Positions 34,428-45,339 of a DNA stretch of 64,000 bases are shown piece after piece. The number at the start of each line of letters is the position of its first letter. Position 1 is the stretch's first letter. Source of the DNA: Lindgomyces ingoldianus (lineage: Eukaryota; Ascomycota; Dothideomycetes; Pleosporales; Lindgomycetaceae); the NCBI RefSeq assembly GCF_010093535.1, contig NW_022985185.1, forward strand, positions 508,766 to 572,765. The letters are read 5' to 3'. A model generated the notes under the pieces. That model was not told the origin of the DNA. It did not search any database and worked only from the letters and a program-made list of their open reading frames with translations. A program made the translations under genes and the position numbers.

Positions 34428-36468
34428 ATGCGGTTACACCTCAGGGGTATGGGGGTGCACTACAAGACCACATTCATCGTGATACTTTGTCAGTCTCTTA
34501 CAACAGTGTTTGCGCAGCAACACTCCTCACCTCCGAATGAAGGCTCGTATCCAGACTGTCCTGGACTTTACCCCGTGCTAACTGTTTCTAGGTCTCAGGG
34601 CTGCATCCAGTATAGAATCTATGCTACAGCATGCACCAGTAAAGCAACAAGCGATTCTATCCCAGGCCCTTGGTCTCATTCATTCTATGCAATCGTCACC
34701 AACATGTCACCGTCTTGCTGGCCTAACCCTCGTTAACGATTGCCAATCATTCAAAGATGCCCATACCGACACATCTTCCAGTTCCGAGGCAGTTCTTGAG
34801 GAGGTCAAATCAGCATATGCTGCGAGGCTTGCAATCTGCGAACTGAGAGGCGCCAAAGCGGTAATACCCCGAGAATGCGAGATCCTTGTGCCATCATCAC
34901 GAGCGTGCGTTAAGCATAGGTTCAGCTCTTTCTTCTCCCGCCAAGAGCGACCCACAGCTGAAGTTTGTTATCCGGACGCTTCCCGTGCGCAATTCGATCG
35001 GTGCTTACGAGCCTTGGAATCAAAGCCGCAGTGGTGGACCTCATACAGCAATGCGAGGCAGAATGCGGTAGTCATGTGTTATGCAAGCAGGAGCGGCATT
35101 GAGAGAGGCGTGTATATAGGATCCTAACAATTGAACAACACTAATTTTCGTCAGACGAGAAATTATCTCTTTACGAATCCCTAGCCGAGGTCGCCCTCGA
35201 CATAGAATCATCTTTAGCGAAATCTGCCCAGGAAGCACAAGCTCGACTCAATGAGCAATTGGAATTCGTCGAGAAGATTCGAATGTCTGAGATCCTGGCC
35301 TTACAGGACATTCGAGCGAGCCGTGAGGCAACCCACTCGATCTTCGACCAGCTTAAGAATATGCTTCAGTCCTTCAAGGACATGCTTGTGGAGACTTCTA
35401 CATCCTCGGAAGCGTTAGCAAAGGTGTACTATCTTGCTCTTTAGCTCCATTTAAAGCTAATAGTGCTGCAGAACCTTAATGTGTCGGACGCGAGCGTCGA
35501 AAAAGCTCGAACCGACCTTCAATCCTTGTTTACGGAAGTCGCTGAAGCAACCTCACAACATGTAGCCACTCATACCCAAAACCATAATTTAGCCATGTCG
35601 ATCCTGCAAATGCATCATGAGATGGTGCTTGCAATCCAACTAAATCATGAGCAACTCAACACACTCACTCAAGCAGTGGGCAACCTTAGAGACGACGTGG
35701 TTGGTTCACGCCTGTACTGGCTGATATCAATGTCAGCTAAACTTCTTAGGACCAGTCAGCCAAGCAAGCGAAAGAAATTCAAGACATCCACGGGGATATT
35801 ACCCAGGTAAGCTACTCTAACCCTTACATCTGGGGTTTATCCAGTGTTCTAACATTTCCCAGCATGTGAGCCGCTTGAATGGAACTTTCAAAACCCTCGA
35901 GACTACGGCTGGGAACTTGCAATCAGCAATTGATGCAACTACCGAGACTATCCAATTATTATCTACGTTCGGCGGACTTGCAAGCAACCCTAAGCTTTGG
36001 GGTGGAGCTCTGCTTTTTCTTCTAGGGCTCTGGTTCGCTAGTCGAAGGATTGCCGGAATCTTCATGGCATTGGCTGGTATAATTTCCACGCTTCTTTCTT
36101 AGAATTCAAACTGTTAACAGTAACAATTAGGTCTATCATGCTTGCTCTACTCTATCGGCATCTACGAGTGGCTTGGTTCTGTTCTAACACTTAACACGGA
36201 CATCCATTCCATAGCATGGTTCGCTATCACTTCGTTTATTACGGACCGGCCACCACTGCTTTGGATCTCATTAGGGCTAGCTGGTATCTGCCCACTGTCC
36301 ATTGTTGTGTGGTCATATGTCGATGCGGCATACATGTACAAATACGAAGATGAGCAAGGCGCGAAAGGGGTTTTGCCCAGCATTGAGACTCCCGAATATC
36401 CAGCGACTCCACAACCTCAAAGACGACATGGCTTTGACCCATTTCGTACAGTACGATCTATGTTTTAA
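34428..36468 (+). CDS. kar5: Kar5/Tht1-like nuclear fusion (karyogamy) protein
   Basis: Seven exons: 34428-34546, 34599-35109, 35160-35423, 35472-35699, 35750-35806, 35863-36076 and 36131-36468 give 576 aa, close to S. pombe tht1. A signal peptide (about 10-30, ending VFAQ) leads into a Cys-rich luminal domain (CHRLAGLTLVNDCQ, CELRGAKAVIPRECE, CVKHRFSSFFS). The motif WWTSYSNARQNAVVMCYASR is characteristic of this family. A coiled coil of about 200 residues follows. Two to three membrane spans lie near the C-terminus: LWGGALLFLLGLWFASR, FMALAGLSCLLYSIGIYEWL and LLWISLGLAGICPLSIVVW. Kar5 acts in the nuclear envelope/ER during nuclear fusion after mating. The intron 2 boundary is uncertain: GTGTAT at 35110 with an AG at 35159 keeps frame, while a GC donor at 35108 with CAG at 35154 gives a more conserved-looking junction (IER-DEKLSL). 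Other introns are 48-56 nt. Confidence 0.8.
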
Positions 36469-37290
36469 AGGTTTCTGTTCCCAGCGGCACTTCAACATAG
36501 AGCTCCCTGTCTCTTCATGGTGTTCCTTTCCGGTCCAAAGCGGCAGCCCGCAAAAGTCCTACCCTGAGCAGCCCACAGGTCCTCACCCATTTTTTAAACA
36601 ATCATCCTTAGCGTTTTAAACCTCATCGTATACGCTTAGTCGATAAGTGAGATCGTCGAAAAGACTGCAAACTACTTCATCTAGACATCCTACCTCTATG
36701 AAGTGACCAGCTACCAGCAATTCCAGGTTCAAGGGTCTAGCACAGTCACGATTTCAGCATTTCTTTCCCAGCCTAGCTTGGCCTCATCCGTTACTTGCAC
36801 ATATTCGGACTTTATCTTCCCCTGACAAATTTCAACACTTATCTGCGTCTACAACTATTCCTTTCTGTTCCTCCTTTAGCGACTCTTCCATTCCTTTTCC
36901 TTCGGTATATACATATATATATATATTCGGATACTTATCTACACATACAAGTCAGGGTTTCTGGTTCCATTGAGTGGCTATCGGCCTAAGCTTCTCAAAG
37001 ATCCAATGTCACGAACATACGAGAAATCTTCACATTGTGTATCACTGATCATACCACTTTCCAATGTGGTGTTAATATGAGGTTCTGGAAAGTCCATTGG
37101 ACGGTTTCCGGTGTTTATTTATTGCCAGTTTGAGCTGATGATTCCATCATACAGATGGGCCCTTTCGGCGTGCCTAATTTGGCGAATTAGCTTTACTATG
37201 ATGCTGAGTCTTGCTAAAAATTTTTATCTACGCCTGTCCCTTAATTAGCAAAGCAAGTGATGCAGCTAAGTACTTCATCCACTAGTTCGG
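36469..37290. other. Convergent intergenic region
   Basis: 822 bp between the 3' ends of kar5 (+) and the HAL2 gene (-). Includes a TA-rich run at about 36905-36925. No gene recognised. Confidence 0.5.
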
Positions 37291-38607
37291 CTACTGTTTA
37301 GCACTCAACACCTCTTTCACGACGTCAATAACCCTTGGAAATATAGCATTGGGGGCAGCAACGACGCCCTTGTTCTCCTTGAGCGTTCTCCCAATGCCAA
37401 AATCGAGAGGTTTACCCCAAGCATCCGTCACCTTGCCACCTGCTTCCTGCACAATAACAACTCCAGCCGCATGATCCCAAATCTTCTCCTCATACGTCTT
37501 GCTAACAGGCAACCTGAGATACAGGTCTCCAGCTCCGCGTGCAATGGATCCATACTTAGCCTGCGAATCCATGCGTACGCTTGGTTTCGTGATCCCGAGT
37601 TTCGAGGCAATAGCAGCGTTGTCGCCATGGGAGGAGTGACCAGCTTCCACTGACTCACAGAAGGTGGCCTGGCTGATATCTTCAAGCGGCTTCATCTTTA
37701 TAGGAGTCGGGGGCTGTAACGCGCCATTGCTGAGGGGACGGCTAGTTGATCCCTCGCCCTTTACTGCGCCGAACAACACGCCTTTTCCTTCTTTGTCATC
37801 AGCGTCTGTGCCGATGAAGGAGTCGAGCGGCGCGGTGTCGTCAACAGGCAAATTCGGACAACCAATTACACCAACAGTCGGAATGCCATCGACCATGAGC
37901 GCCAAACAAACGGCGTATTGCCCACCACGCAAGAACCCTTTCGTCCCGTCAATGGGATCTAGCGCCCATATCCTGCCTTCCCTGCCCCCACGGCTCCTGC
38001 CGCCATCGATTGCATCGAGCATCCCCTCCACCGTCGCCACCGGGCCCCCAATTGCGGTCTCCGCGTCGCTGTCCTCGAGCTTGGTCGATTGCACCAAGTC
38101 CCAGACAAGATCGCGTAATGAAGAATTGGACCGTAGGTCGTCTGCATCCTCCTCACCTACGACTTCATCATCTGGGAATACGTGTTTTATGCTGGCGATT
38201 ATCAGGGCCTGGGCGCCGAAGTCACCGATGGTGACGGGTGAGGAGTCAGATTTAGAGAGCGTGCCTTTGGAGTGCGAACTAAAGACCGATTTGGTGAGAA
38301 GTGTGGCACGTTGGACAGCGAGGAGGGCTGTGTGAAGCTCCTTCTCGTAGGCCATGGTGGAGAAGGTGCGGTTTGTGGCGAGGGGAGGAGCTGTGCAAGA
38401 TGGGAAGGCGGGGGCGGGGCGCAGATGCGAAGAAATTTGGCTGAGGCGGGAGAAGCTTCTTGAGAGGAGAGTAGAGATTGGAATGAAGGAGATAGCCAGG
38501 ATGAGGAGTGAGAGGAGCAGGTATATAGGCAATTGAAGAGAGGAGGGCGGCATGGGAGGGAAGGCTGGGTATAGCGGGGCAGGGACGAGTGAATGTACGT
38601 AAGCCAC
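37291..38607 (-). CDS. met22: 3'(2'),5'-bisphosphate nucleotidase (Hal2/Met22), with N-terminal extension
   Basis: A single exon of 438 aa. The enzyme removes the 3' phosphate from PAP and PAPS, preventing inhibition of sulfotransferases and RNA exonucleases. It is Mg-dependent and Li/Na-sensitive in yeast. The inositol-monophosphatase-fold signatures are present: GEED near 151-154, WALDPIDGTKGF (about 214-225, metal ligands Asp217 and Asp220) and KIWDHAAGVVIVQEAGG near the C-terminus. The usual fungal start corresponds to Met85 (38355, MAYEKE). The frame stays open for 84 more codons to Met1 at 38607. That extension has a hydrophobic stretch (PIYLLLSLLILAISFIPI, about 27-44), then an Arg/Ser-rich region with NRTFSTM just before Met85. 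It could be a membrane anchor or an organelle-targeting leader from an upstream start, or untranslated leader that happens to be open. Confidence 0.9.
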   Translation of the reverse strand: MAYVHSLVPAPLYPAFPPMPPSSLQLPIYLLLSLLILAISFIPISTLLSRSFSRLSQISSHLRPAPAFPSCTAPPLATNRTFSTMAYEKELHTALLAVQRATLLTKSVFSSHSKGTLSKSDSSPVTIGDFGAQALIIASIKHVFPDDEVVGEEDADDLRSNSSLRDLVWDLVQSTKLEDSDAETAIGGPVATVEGMLDAIDGGRSRGGREGRIWALDPIDGTKGFLRGGQYAVCLALMVDGIPTVGVIGCPNLPVDDTAPLDSFIGTDADDKEGKGVLFGAVKGEGSTSRPLSNGALQPPTPIKMKPLEDISQATFCESVEAGHSSHGDNAAIASKLGITKPSVRMDSQAKYGSIARGAGDLYLRLPVSKTYEEKIWDHAAGVVIVQEAGGKVTDAWGKPLDFGIGRTLKENKGVVAAPNAIFPRVIDVVKEVLSAKQ

Positions 38608-38931
38608 AAGTCGGGCTTGGCGATCGGCGTCGGAGGTTACAGGGGGTTGTGGGGAGTGAAACCAAACACAAACATTCGCCTTCCACCATCTATTGTAGTT
38701 TGGTGGTTTTGTCGGGGAGTGTCATCGAGCGTTCGTTTGAGAGCTCTCTTGAGCTCTTAGATCTTTTCTGCAGACTTCTAATTTCTTTTTACGTCCCTAC
38801 TATCCCCTGTGTGGACAGCAGTGGGAACGTAAACAGAGCTCATCGTCAGGGGACTGCAACGTCACGAATCCCGTGATCCTCTCTCTCCTCCTCCACCAGA
38901 GCTTTTTACTCCCCTACAACCGGCCTTTCCA
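38608..38931. promoter_or_regulatory. Divergent promoter of the PAP phosphatase and C3HC genes
   Basis: 324 bp between the longest possible phosphatase start and the C3HC protein start (576 bp if the phosphatase starts at Met85). A CT-rich tract lies at 38876-38900. Confidence 0.45.
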
Positions 38932-40427
38932 ATGGACGGCTCGCCGCCGCCGCCGCCAGAGGCGCTGGCCACCACCAAGCGCAAGTTTCACAAACTCCTC
39001 GACAATCTGACAGCCAGCAAATCCACCACGTCCCTCGCCAGCACCCTTCGCGAATCCAACACCTCAACTACTTCCCTCTCCGCGCCCGTCACCCCAGAGC
39101 CGCCGTCTAAACGCTCACGTTTATCCGATGTCAGTATGGATCTCGGTCGAGGGCGCACCGTATCCGGCGAGCGCATCAAGGCTTTACAAGAAAAATTATT
39201 CACACCCCGAAAGGATGGAGCGGGAATGCGTTTGGTTGGGTCGAATAAGACGCCTAAAAAGTCTACCGCTACCCCTCCGCGCAAACCCCCGAACTTCCAG
39301 CCGTACTCGCAAGAGCAGTTCCTCGCGCGGATGAGGACGTTCGCGGATGTTAAGAAATGGACCACTAAACCCGATGCCATTGGCGACGTGGAGTGGGCGA
39401 AGCGCGGCTGGTCATGTGCAGCGTGGAATACGGTGGCGTGCAAGGGTGGCTGCGAGGCGAGGGTAGTGGTCAAGCTCAGGCCGAAGAGAAAGGATGAGTT
39501 GGGCAAGAAAATTGAGATGAGTGAGGATATGGGGGAGGAGGTGTTGGAGGACTTGGTGCAAAGGTACAAGGAGCTAATCCTGGAGGGACATGATGAGGGG
39601 TGTCTGTGGAGGAAGGGGGGCTGTAAAGGTGGGTTATCGTTCTCACTCAGAGTGGAGCAGAGAGTTGAGACTGAAGTTGAGCAGAGGACATCTACCATAT
39701 CCCGATTCCAAACCGCGCCCAGAGCACCGCCGAGCTCCTTCGCCGATACCACTCCTTCAAACCCATATTATCTGACCTCCCCCTTCTGGACAACGTCACC
39801 TACCCCGACCCACCCATATCCGACATCCTCCCCCGTGCCCCTTCATCCACTTTCAATCCACCCGGGTCTAGCATAACCGAAAATCCCCCCTCGACTCCCT
39901 CCGAAATCACCGCCTTCACGTTCGCCCTCTTCGGCTGGTCAGGTCTTCTCGAATCGAGAATCAGCCTCGTTACATGCGACCACTGTTTCCAGCGCATTGG
40001 CCTCTGGCTCTACGAGGAGAAGCGAATAAAGGAAATGAGTAAGAAGCTAGACGTAGATGCTGCGCATCTGGGTCTAAATCTCGTAGAAGCACACCGTGAG
40101 CATTGTCCATGGAAAAATGGGGTTGCTCAGGCAAATCCAAAGGACAGCATCCTCAAAGACATGGCTGGATGGCAGACGCTGGAATTTATGCTTCTGGGGA
40201 AAAGGAAGGACGAACCTAGGGCTGGTGTGGAGAGCATGGATCTGGGGAGGGGGAGTATGGACAGCATGGCAGAGAGCACTACAGGCAAGAGTACGAAGAG
40301 TGGGGATTCGATTACGGAGAAGTGGAAGAAGTTGAAGAGTAAACTCAAAAGGAGTGCGAGTCGAAAGAGCCTGAAAAGTGTGAAGAGTTTAGGTGGGGAG
40401 AAGGAGAGGAACAAGGAGAATGTGTGA
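38932..40427 (+). CDS. C3HC zinc-finger protein of the NIPA/Rsm1 family
   Basis: Two exons, 38932-39628 and 39685-40427 (56-nt intron, phase 1), giving 479 aa. The N-terminus has a proline run (encoded by CCG repeats) and a Ser/Thr-rich disordered stretch with a PPSKRSRLSD basic patch. The zf-C3HC domain covers about 125-240: FADVKKWTTKP, WAKRGWSCAAWNTVACKGGC and HDEGCLWRKGGCK carry the metal-ligand Cys/His residues. After the intron the Rsm1-type second module has VTCDHCFQRIGLW and LVEAHREHCPWKN (Cys-Cys-His-Cys). The tail is basic and Ser/Lys-rich. Relatives include S. pombe Rsm1 (mRNA export) and mammalian NIPA/ZC3HC1 (nuclear pore basket, cell-cycle). A nuclear role is inferred. Exon lengths sum in frame. 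Confidence 0.88.
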
Positions 40428-40917
40428 ACGAGATCGACAGGGGACTAGATCGATTCCATGGTTTGAAAATATGATGAAATTGCACAATATTAGAGTAGTA
40501 GGCGAGCTGTAGTTAGAGAAAGTGAAGGAGCCCTTTCCCACGACTTCAAGACTGCGCCGTAGGTTCGTTTTGCTGCTTTGAGGACAGGGCACCACTCCAG
40601 GATTTTGTTACGGTCGATATCTATTTCATCCACTGCAACAAACGATTTCCCTCCCTACAGGAGATGCGTTTGTAAGCGTGTGGGATACCCGAGATATGGC
40701 CTGATTGGGGTTCAATGGCATGGACTAGTAAAGGGACACTATAGCCTTCACCTTGAGCTTGACCTTCGTCAATTGTAGCTTGATCTTTACTATTTCCATG
40801 CCTTCTCACAAGACCTCTATCTCATCAACCCAATTCTAACCGGCATACTGCCTTCTTCCTCTCTCATTCTGTATAGCAGCTCTTTCCACAGTACGCTTCC
40901 CAACGAGCTCACAAACT
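40428..40917. other. Intergenic, nothing recognised
   Basis: The 3' side of the C3HC gene and the former upstream region of the following relic. A plus-strand frame at 40578-40778 has no supporting features. Confidence 0.45.
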
Positions 40918-42012
40918 AAGCAGAAATCAGTAGCCATCATCGGCAACGGCGCCGCTGGCATGGGCGCTTTCTAAGCTCTCCAAAAAATCCCCTATGTGTC
41001 TATCTCTTCTAGGCAGATCCCCGGTTCGGGTCTCGCTTACAAATATTAGTACGTCAAGGATGGTGCTAGCGTAGGTGTGGATATGGGGTTTGTGTGGTTT
41101 AATGCTGTGAGATATCGTGAGTATTTCCTTCCCCGTTCATCCATTAGCGTTCGTTCGAACAACGTTGGGACGCTTTGATGATGGTGGTGAATGTTCAATG
41201 TTGACAGCGGGTGTAGCGAACTTCTACCGTGCTCTGCAAGGCTTCGTCGTCCAAGTACACGAGGCAAAGAATACTCGCAGTGTGTCGAGAACGGGGCATT
41301 TAATAGAGCATCAACACCATCTTCGCCGAGTGGACGAACCTATTTTGACCGTCGTTCTAGCGTATAATAATGATATCTTTCGGTTTAATCAGGTTGCACA
41401 GAATATCTTAATCCCGTAGGCAGAGGCGGAAGCTTGACCAGATGAATATGGAGATGGCGCTGGCGCTGGCGCGACGGACAGGCTCTTGAGGCTTGTCGAC
41501 GAGTTTTATGCTCGATACAGGTTTGTGAACAGCTTTAGAGATTGTTCCCTTGTGCTAATTAGTAAGCTCATGTAAGGGACTAAGGTTAAGCATATGCCGA
41601 TGGAGTTTCTAATTAGATTGTTAAGGTATTTGTGTGTCCCCTCTTCTAGCCCACTGCCTTTTTTGTCATCATTCACGGAAGAGATACGCACTCGACGTCT
41701 GGCTAGGCACTGCGACGTTTCTCTTCCTTTGTATGGACCGGTCGCTATTTCACTGCCTAACACGCAGTTGGAACCACCACCGCCTTCTCATAATCCTAAT
41801 GCGAAGCTACCTCCAGATTTCCGTCAAAGGCAGAACAAGCAAATACGTCTCAGCCATCTTTTTTACAATTTCCGGCTTCTCGCCTTTATTCGGATTCTCC
41901 CCCCGCTTCCAAAGAGGCGTACTACGGTCCGTGCAAAGTGAACCGTGTCAGTCACTTGTTCAGTACGAGCGTACCAAGTCTGTGAGCTGCACTGTACATT
42001 TAATGGCGCTCT
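40918..42012 (+). pseudogene. Broken FAD-dependent amine-oxidase-like oxidoreductase
   Basis: The plus strand opens with a classic dinucleotide-binding motif, VAIIGNGAAGMGAF, followed at once by a TAA stop and then ALQKIPY in the same frame. Later blocks follow the order of the COG2907-like FAD oxidoreductases: GVDMGFVWFNAVRY (about 41060-41105; intact relatives have a VDTGFIVFN-like motif), NFYRAL (41220), IFRFNQVAQNIL (about 41380-41410), FRDCSLVLIS (41535), PMEFLIRLLR (41600), WNHHR (41770) and a QISVKGRTSKYVSA block (about 41815-41855). Frames change between blocks, several stops intervene and the spacing is right for one gene with lost introns and indels. No intact start or catalytic C-terminus remains. 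The relic grades into AT-rich sequence at its 3' side. Confidence 0.62.
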
Positions 42013-42492
42013 AGGTACGGTATGTAGTACAGATAGGACCCTTAAATATGTTGTTTCTTAGCGTTTTAATATATTTGTTTACAGTCTATTACCGTAGAAA
42101 TACATATTAATAACTATTTTTTATTGTAGAGTTATCTGTCTAGGTCTTATATCTTACAGGCCTTATCTTATTAATTAGATGCCTTTCTTGTTCCATCTTG
42201 CGCAGTTTTGTAGGCTGCAGAAGTTAAGAGCCCTCTACACAACGTCTCCTGGCTTATATCGTGGTAGTTCTCTATCTGGGACTAAAGATTAATCGCAAGT
42301 TTGCAACGAACTAGAATAATATATAGCTGTTAGACTTAAAACGGGCGTTAGCCTTAGCGCGATTAGGCTACTAAGTAAAGAACAGAACTTGTTGGAGGTG
42401 GAATACGATGATATGAGGAGTCATTACAAATAGTGTAGATGTCAGGATTCAGTATTTCGCATTCCCTCTAGCTTGCGCCCTGAATCTACCGC
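42013..42492. repeat. AT-rich, RIP-like tract
   Basis: Immediately after the oxidase relic the sequence becomes rich in TA/TTA words and has no open frame, resembling the large AT-rich block at the right end. It may be a small RIP-mutated repeat fragment or simply decayed 3' sequence. The next gene ends at 42493. Confidence 0.35.
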
Positions 42493-43830
42493 TCAAGGGC
42501 CTTCTCTCTCCCCACTGTCTTGCTCTTCCTTTTCTTCCTCTTTCTTAGGCAAATTTGCGAGACAAGGTGCGTGAAATAATTTCCCATCCCAGGCTCCTCT
42601 GATCGTTCCTGTTGCCACTACGCACCAAAGAAGTATCACTGCGACACTGAAAATCGTGCCCAGGACTTTGAAGAAGAGGCTCGGCATCTGGACTCCGAAT
42701 TCGATCGTACTGACAGCGAACACTCCAAGGGGGAACGTGAAACCCCACCATCCCATATTGAAAGGGAAAGGTCGTGATTTGTAGATTGACGCCAGGGCGA
42801 AGCACAGCCATGTGAGGCCAAACCCCCACATAATGAGTGCAATAAATACGCCGAGGATATAGAACACGTCGCCGGCGATGGGGAGGTCGTGGAAGAAGTG
42901 TGTTTGTGGAAAGACGATGTGGGATACGCTGCCAAGATACAGTACGGTGTAGCCGCCCATACCAAGGGGCCCGAGAGGAAGAAAGGAAGAAACCACAATT
43001 TCTCGAGGTGGAAGCTTATGGAGAGCCAGACGTGTGTAATACATTACGAGAACGGTCATGGCTAGGGGAGTCGACATGCCCCACATAACATAGGACACGA
43101 TAATCGTTCCGAGCGCGTTTTCAGGATCCGGAAGTACCTTTGCAATCTTCGCACCAGTACCGGCAGCGACTATGGTGGCGGCAATAGGCAAAAGCTGCGC
43201 TGCGGTGATTCGATGCAGTGCTTGCTGGTGGGACGCAGATATGAGTAGGACCGTCAGTGAGATCGTGACTGTCAGGGCAACGACGCAATCGATCATCCAG
43301 CACACCCACGCAAAGGTGACTGCCCAAGGACCCCAGTATGGAATGCACAGAAAGATCCAAGCCTCGACCAGGGTCGCAAAACCCATAGGGATCGTCCCAA
43401 GGAAAAGAGAATTGGTGCTATCGGCGATCATGACGCTCCAAATCTCAGGATAGAGGCCGTAGCGAAGAATGGAGATAGAGAGCGCAGAAAAAAACAGGGC
43501 CGCATTGAGGCAAAAGAAGATGACTGACAGCCAGTATAGCCAATTGGCCTTGAATGGAATAGCAATGAAGAGAAGAGAGACGATGCCGGTGCCCATGGTC
43601 ACGGAAAACCAAGACGGAGAGAAGTTCCTTATCACTCGTCGCCATCCTATATCGTATTTGGTGGGCTTTAGAGAAGGATTTAAAGATGCAGTTTCGGATT
43701 CCCCAGAAGGTGTTGATGTTGGCTTGACTTGACCATTGGATCTCTGGCGATGCACCGGAAGATGCTGAGCAGTAGGGACAGCCAAAGAGGGATTGTGGGA
43801 TACAATTATTTCCAATTCACTGTCATCCAT
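42493..43830 (-). CDS. ssu1: Sulfite efflux pump, SSU1-type (TDT/SLAC1 family)
   Basis: A single exon of 445 aa on the minus strand, near the 458 aa of yeast Ssu1. The family start IRNFSPSWFSVTMGTGIVS (about 65-83) is textbook for tellurite-resistance/dicarboxylate (TDT) transporters of the SSU1 group. About ten hydrophobic spans follow, including SNSL/MIADSTNSLFLGTIPMGFA, FVCWMIDCVVA-like and MGGYTVLYLG segments. Near the end, NMGWWGFTFPLGVFAVSTIEF is also diagnostic. The C-terminus is acidic and cytoplasmic. The protein exports sulfite across the plasma membrane. In keratinolytic and other fungi this serves sulfite detoxification and disulfide reduction outside the cell. It lies 4 kb from the PAP phosphatase gene, also of sulfur metabolism, but with other genes between. 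Confidence 0.9.
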   Translation of the reverse strand: MDDSELEIIVSHNPSLAVPTAQHLPVHRQRSNGQVKPTSTPSGESETASLNPSLKPTKYDIGWRRVIRNFSPSWFSVTMGTGIVSLLFIAIPFKANWLYWLSVIFFCLNAALFFSALSISILRYGLYPEIWSVMIADSTNSLFLGTIPMGFATLVEAWIFLCIPYWGPWAVTFAWVCWMIDCVVALTVTISLTVLLISASHQQALHRITAAQLLPIAATIVAAGTGAKIAKVLPDPENALGTIIVSYVMWGMSTPLAMTVLVMYYTRLALHKLPPREIVVSSFLPLGPLGMGGYTVLYLGSVSHIVFPQTHFFHDLPIAGDVFYILGVFIALIMWGFGLTWLCFALASIYKSRPFPFNMGWWGFTFPLGVFAVSTIEFGVQMPSLFFKVLGTIFSVAVILLWCVVATGTIRGAWDGKLFHAPCLANLPKKEEEKEEQDSGEREGP

Positions 43831-45339
43831 GGTCGAGCAGAGGGTTAAGGGGTGGAATTAAACCCGTAAGCGCGGTCGTCGAAGTGTGAGGAGTCATGAG
43901 AGGAGAAGCTGGAATGACACTGCTGAGATTGATTGGGCCGCGGATTTCCGATACGCTACTCTCACTTGGGTTAAATATGCCTGTAGCACTAACCTCAATT
44001 TGTCCTCCAGGTGGCGGCAAACGCCCAAACATCGTTACAACTAACGCCTTCTGCAGATGCTACTTGTTCTGTCCGGAATCAATCACTCCGGCCGTCTTAG
44101 TTTCCAAGGTTCACGCTTACAACTTGACACCCCTCGGTTTTGGATTGCTTTTTAAAAGTCTCACTTGCGATTCTTCTCGGTCGGAGCCTTGGGATGGCTC
44201 CAACCAGTGGTGGTCTGGCAATCTAAGCGAATTAACACGAGCCAAACCAGCAGTTTCACAATTCTTACGCTTCTTCTATAGGATTTAGGACAGCTCTTAC
44301 GGGACTATCACCTAGGCACTGTGATCTCAAAGGACTTCCTAAACTAGATAACACCGAGACTATCATAGACAAGGCGATCGATGATGTCGGTGAAGTTGCG
44401 TGGTTCAGACTAGTCAGCTTCGTCATTGCCGACTAAGAGCTTATTCTAATGGTCAATGTAATGATCTATGAAAGCCACAGCGGCTTGAAGGTATTTCTCC
44501 ATGAAAGTGAATATTAGTAACATCTTCCTTTTCGTGTGAACCGCATTGTTAGTAGTCGTTATCATGTTTTGATCTTCTTCCTTTCTCATTAATGCTTTGT
44601 AGAATTTTATTCTTTTAACATTCGTTTTGCTAGAGAATATGTTAGCAGTGGTAGGACGGATAGAGAACGGTGTTTGGTTCTTCTCGGATCTTGTGTTTTG
44701 CTCCAAGTTAACGAGAATAAGCCCGACACAAGGAGACTTCACCATATTTTCGAAGCTTTACTGAAGCTAAATATGTCTATCTCCCTTCTACGCATGATAC
44801 GCTGACGGTCATCGCGGTATTTAGCTAAAGCATGGCTCGGGGAAGTTGTACAGTAAGTAGAAAATAGGTTTAAGATGAGATGAAAAAGAGTAATACATCA
44901 GATTACTCGAATTTTGAATAAAATGGGCAGTATAAAGTATACCAAGCTGCAGGAAAGGAACACAACTAGCACTTCATCGTAGCACAATTGAGAAAGGCCG
45001 ATGAGGTCGGGGCTTTGCTGGTGCCGGCGGTTGCAAAATCACTTTTCACGATCTTTTGCAAATGTACCACTCTTTCCTTTCTGCCTGTACACGCTAAGAG
45101 AAGAATGGCGTAGACTTGACTCCGGGATCTCCTTAAACGCATACCAGAACAATTCTAAAGCCTCATATCCCTGTGAAATGTCTGGATATTCATGACTTGG
45201 TTTACTGCCGTGAACTACGCCAAATTCAACTCCCTGCGGACATGAGTGCTGCAAGAATGAACTAGCACATGTTAAGCCCTGTTCGCGTTCTGAACCTAAG
45301 GTTGGCTCAGCTAATGAAGAACTCCAAAATGAATCATTA
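43831..45339. other. Gene-poor spacer upstream of ssu1
   Basis: About 1.5 kb with no intact gene. It contains the ssu1 promoter at its left end. A minus-strand frame of 99 codons (44745-44446) is Lys/Asn-rich and AT-biased with no recognised features. The sequence near 45180-45340 may be the worn upstream part of the hydrolase relic that follows. Confidence 0.4.

Noticed and set aside
37664..38335. 223-codon plus-strand frame
   Set aside because: Antisense to the PAP phosphatase, whose catalytic motifs fix the coding strand.
38988..39752. 254-codon minus-strand frame
   Set aside because: Antisense to the C3HC zinc-finger gene; the sense strand has the metal-ligand pattern.
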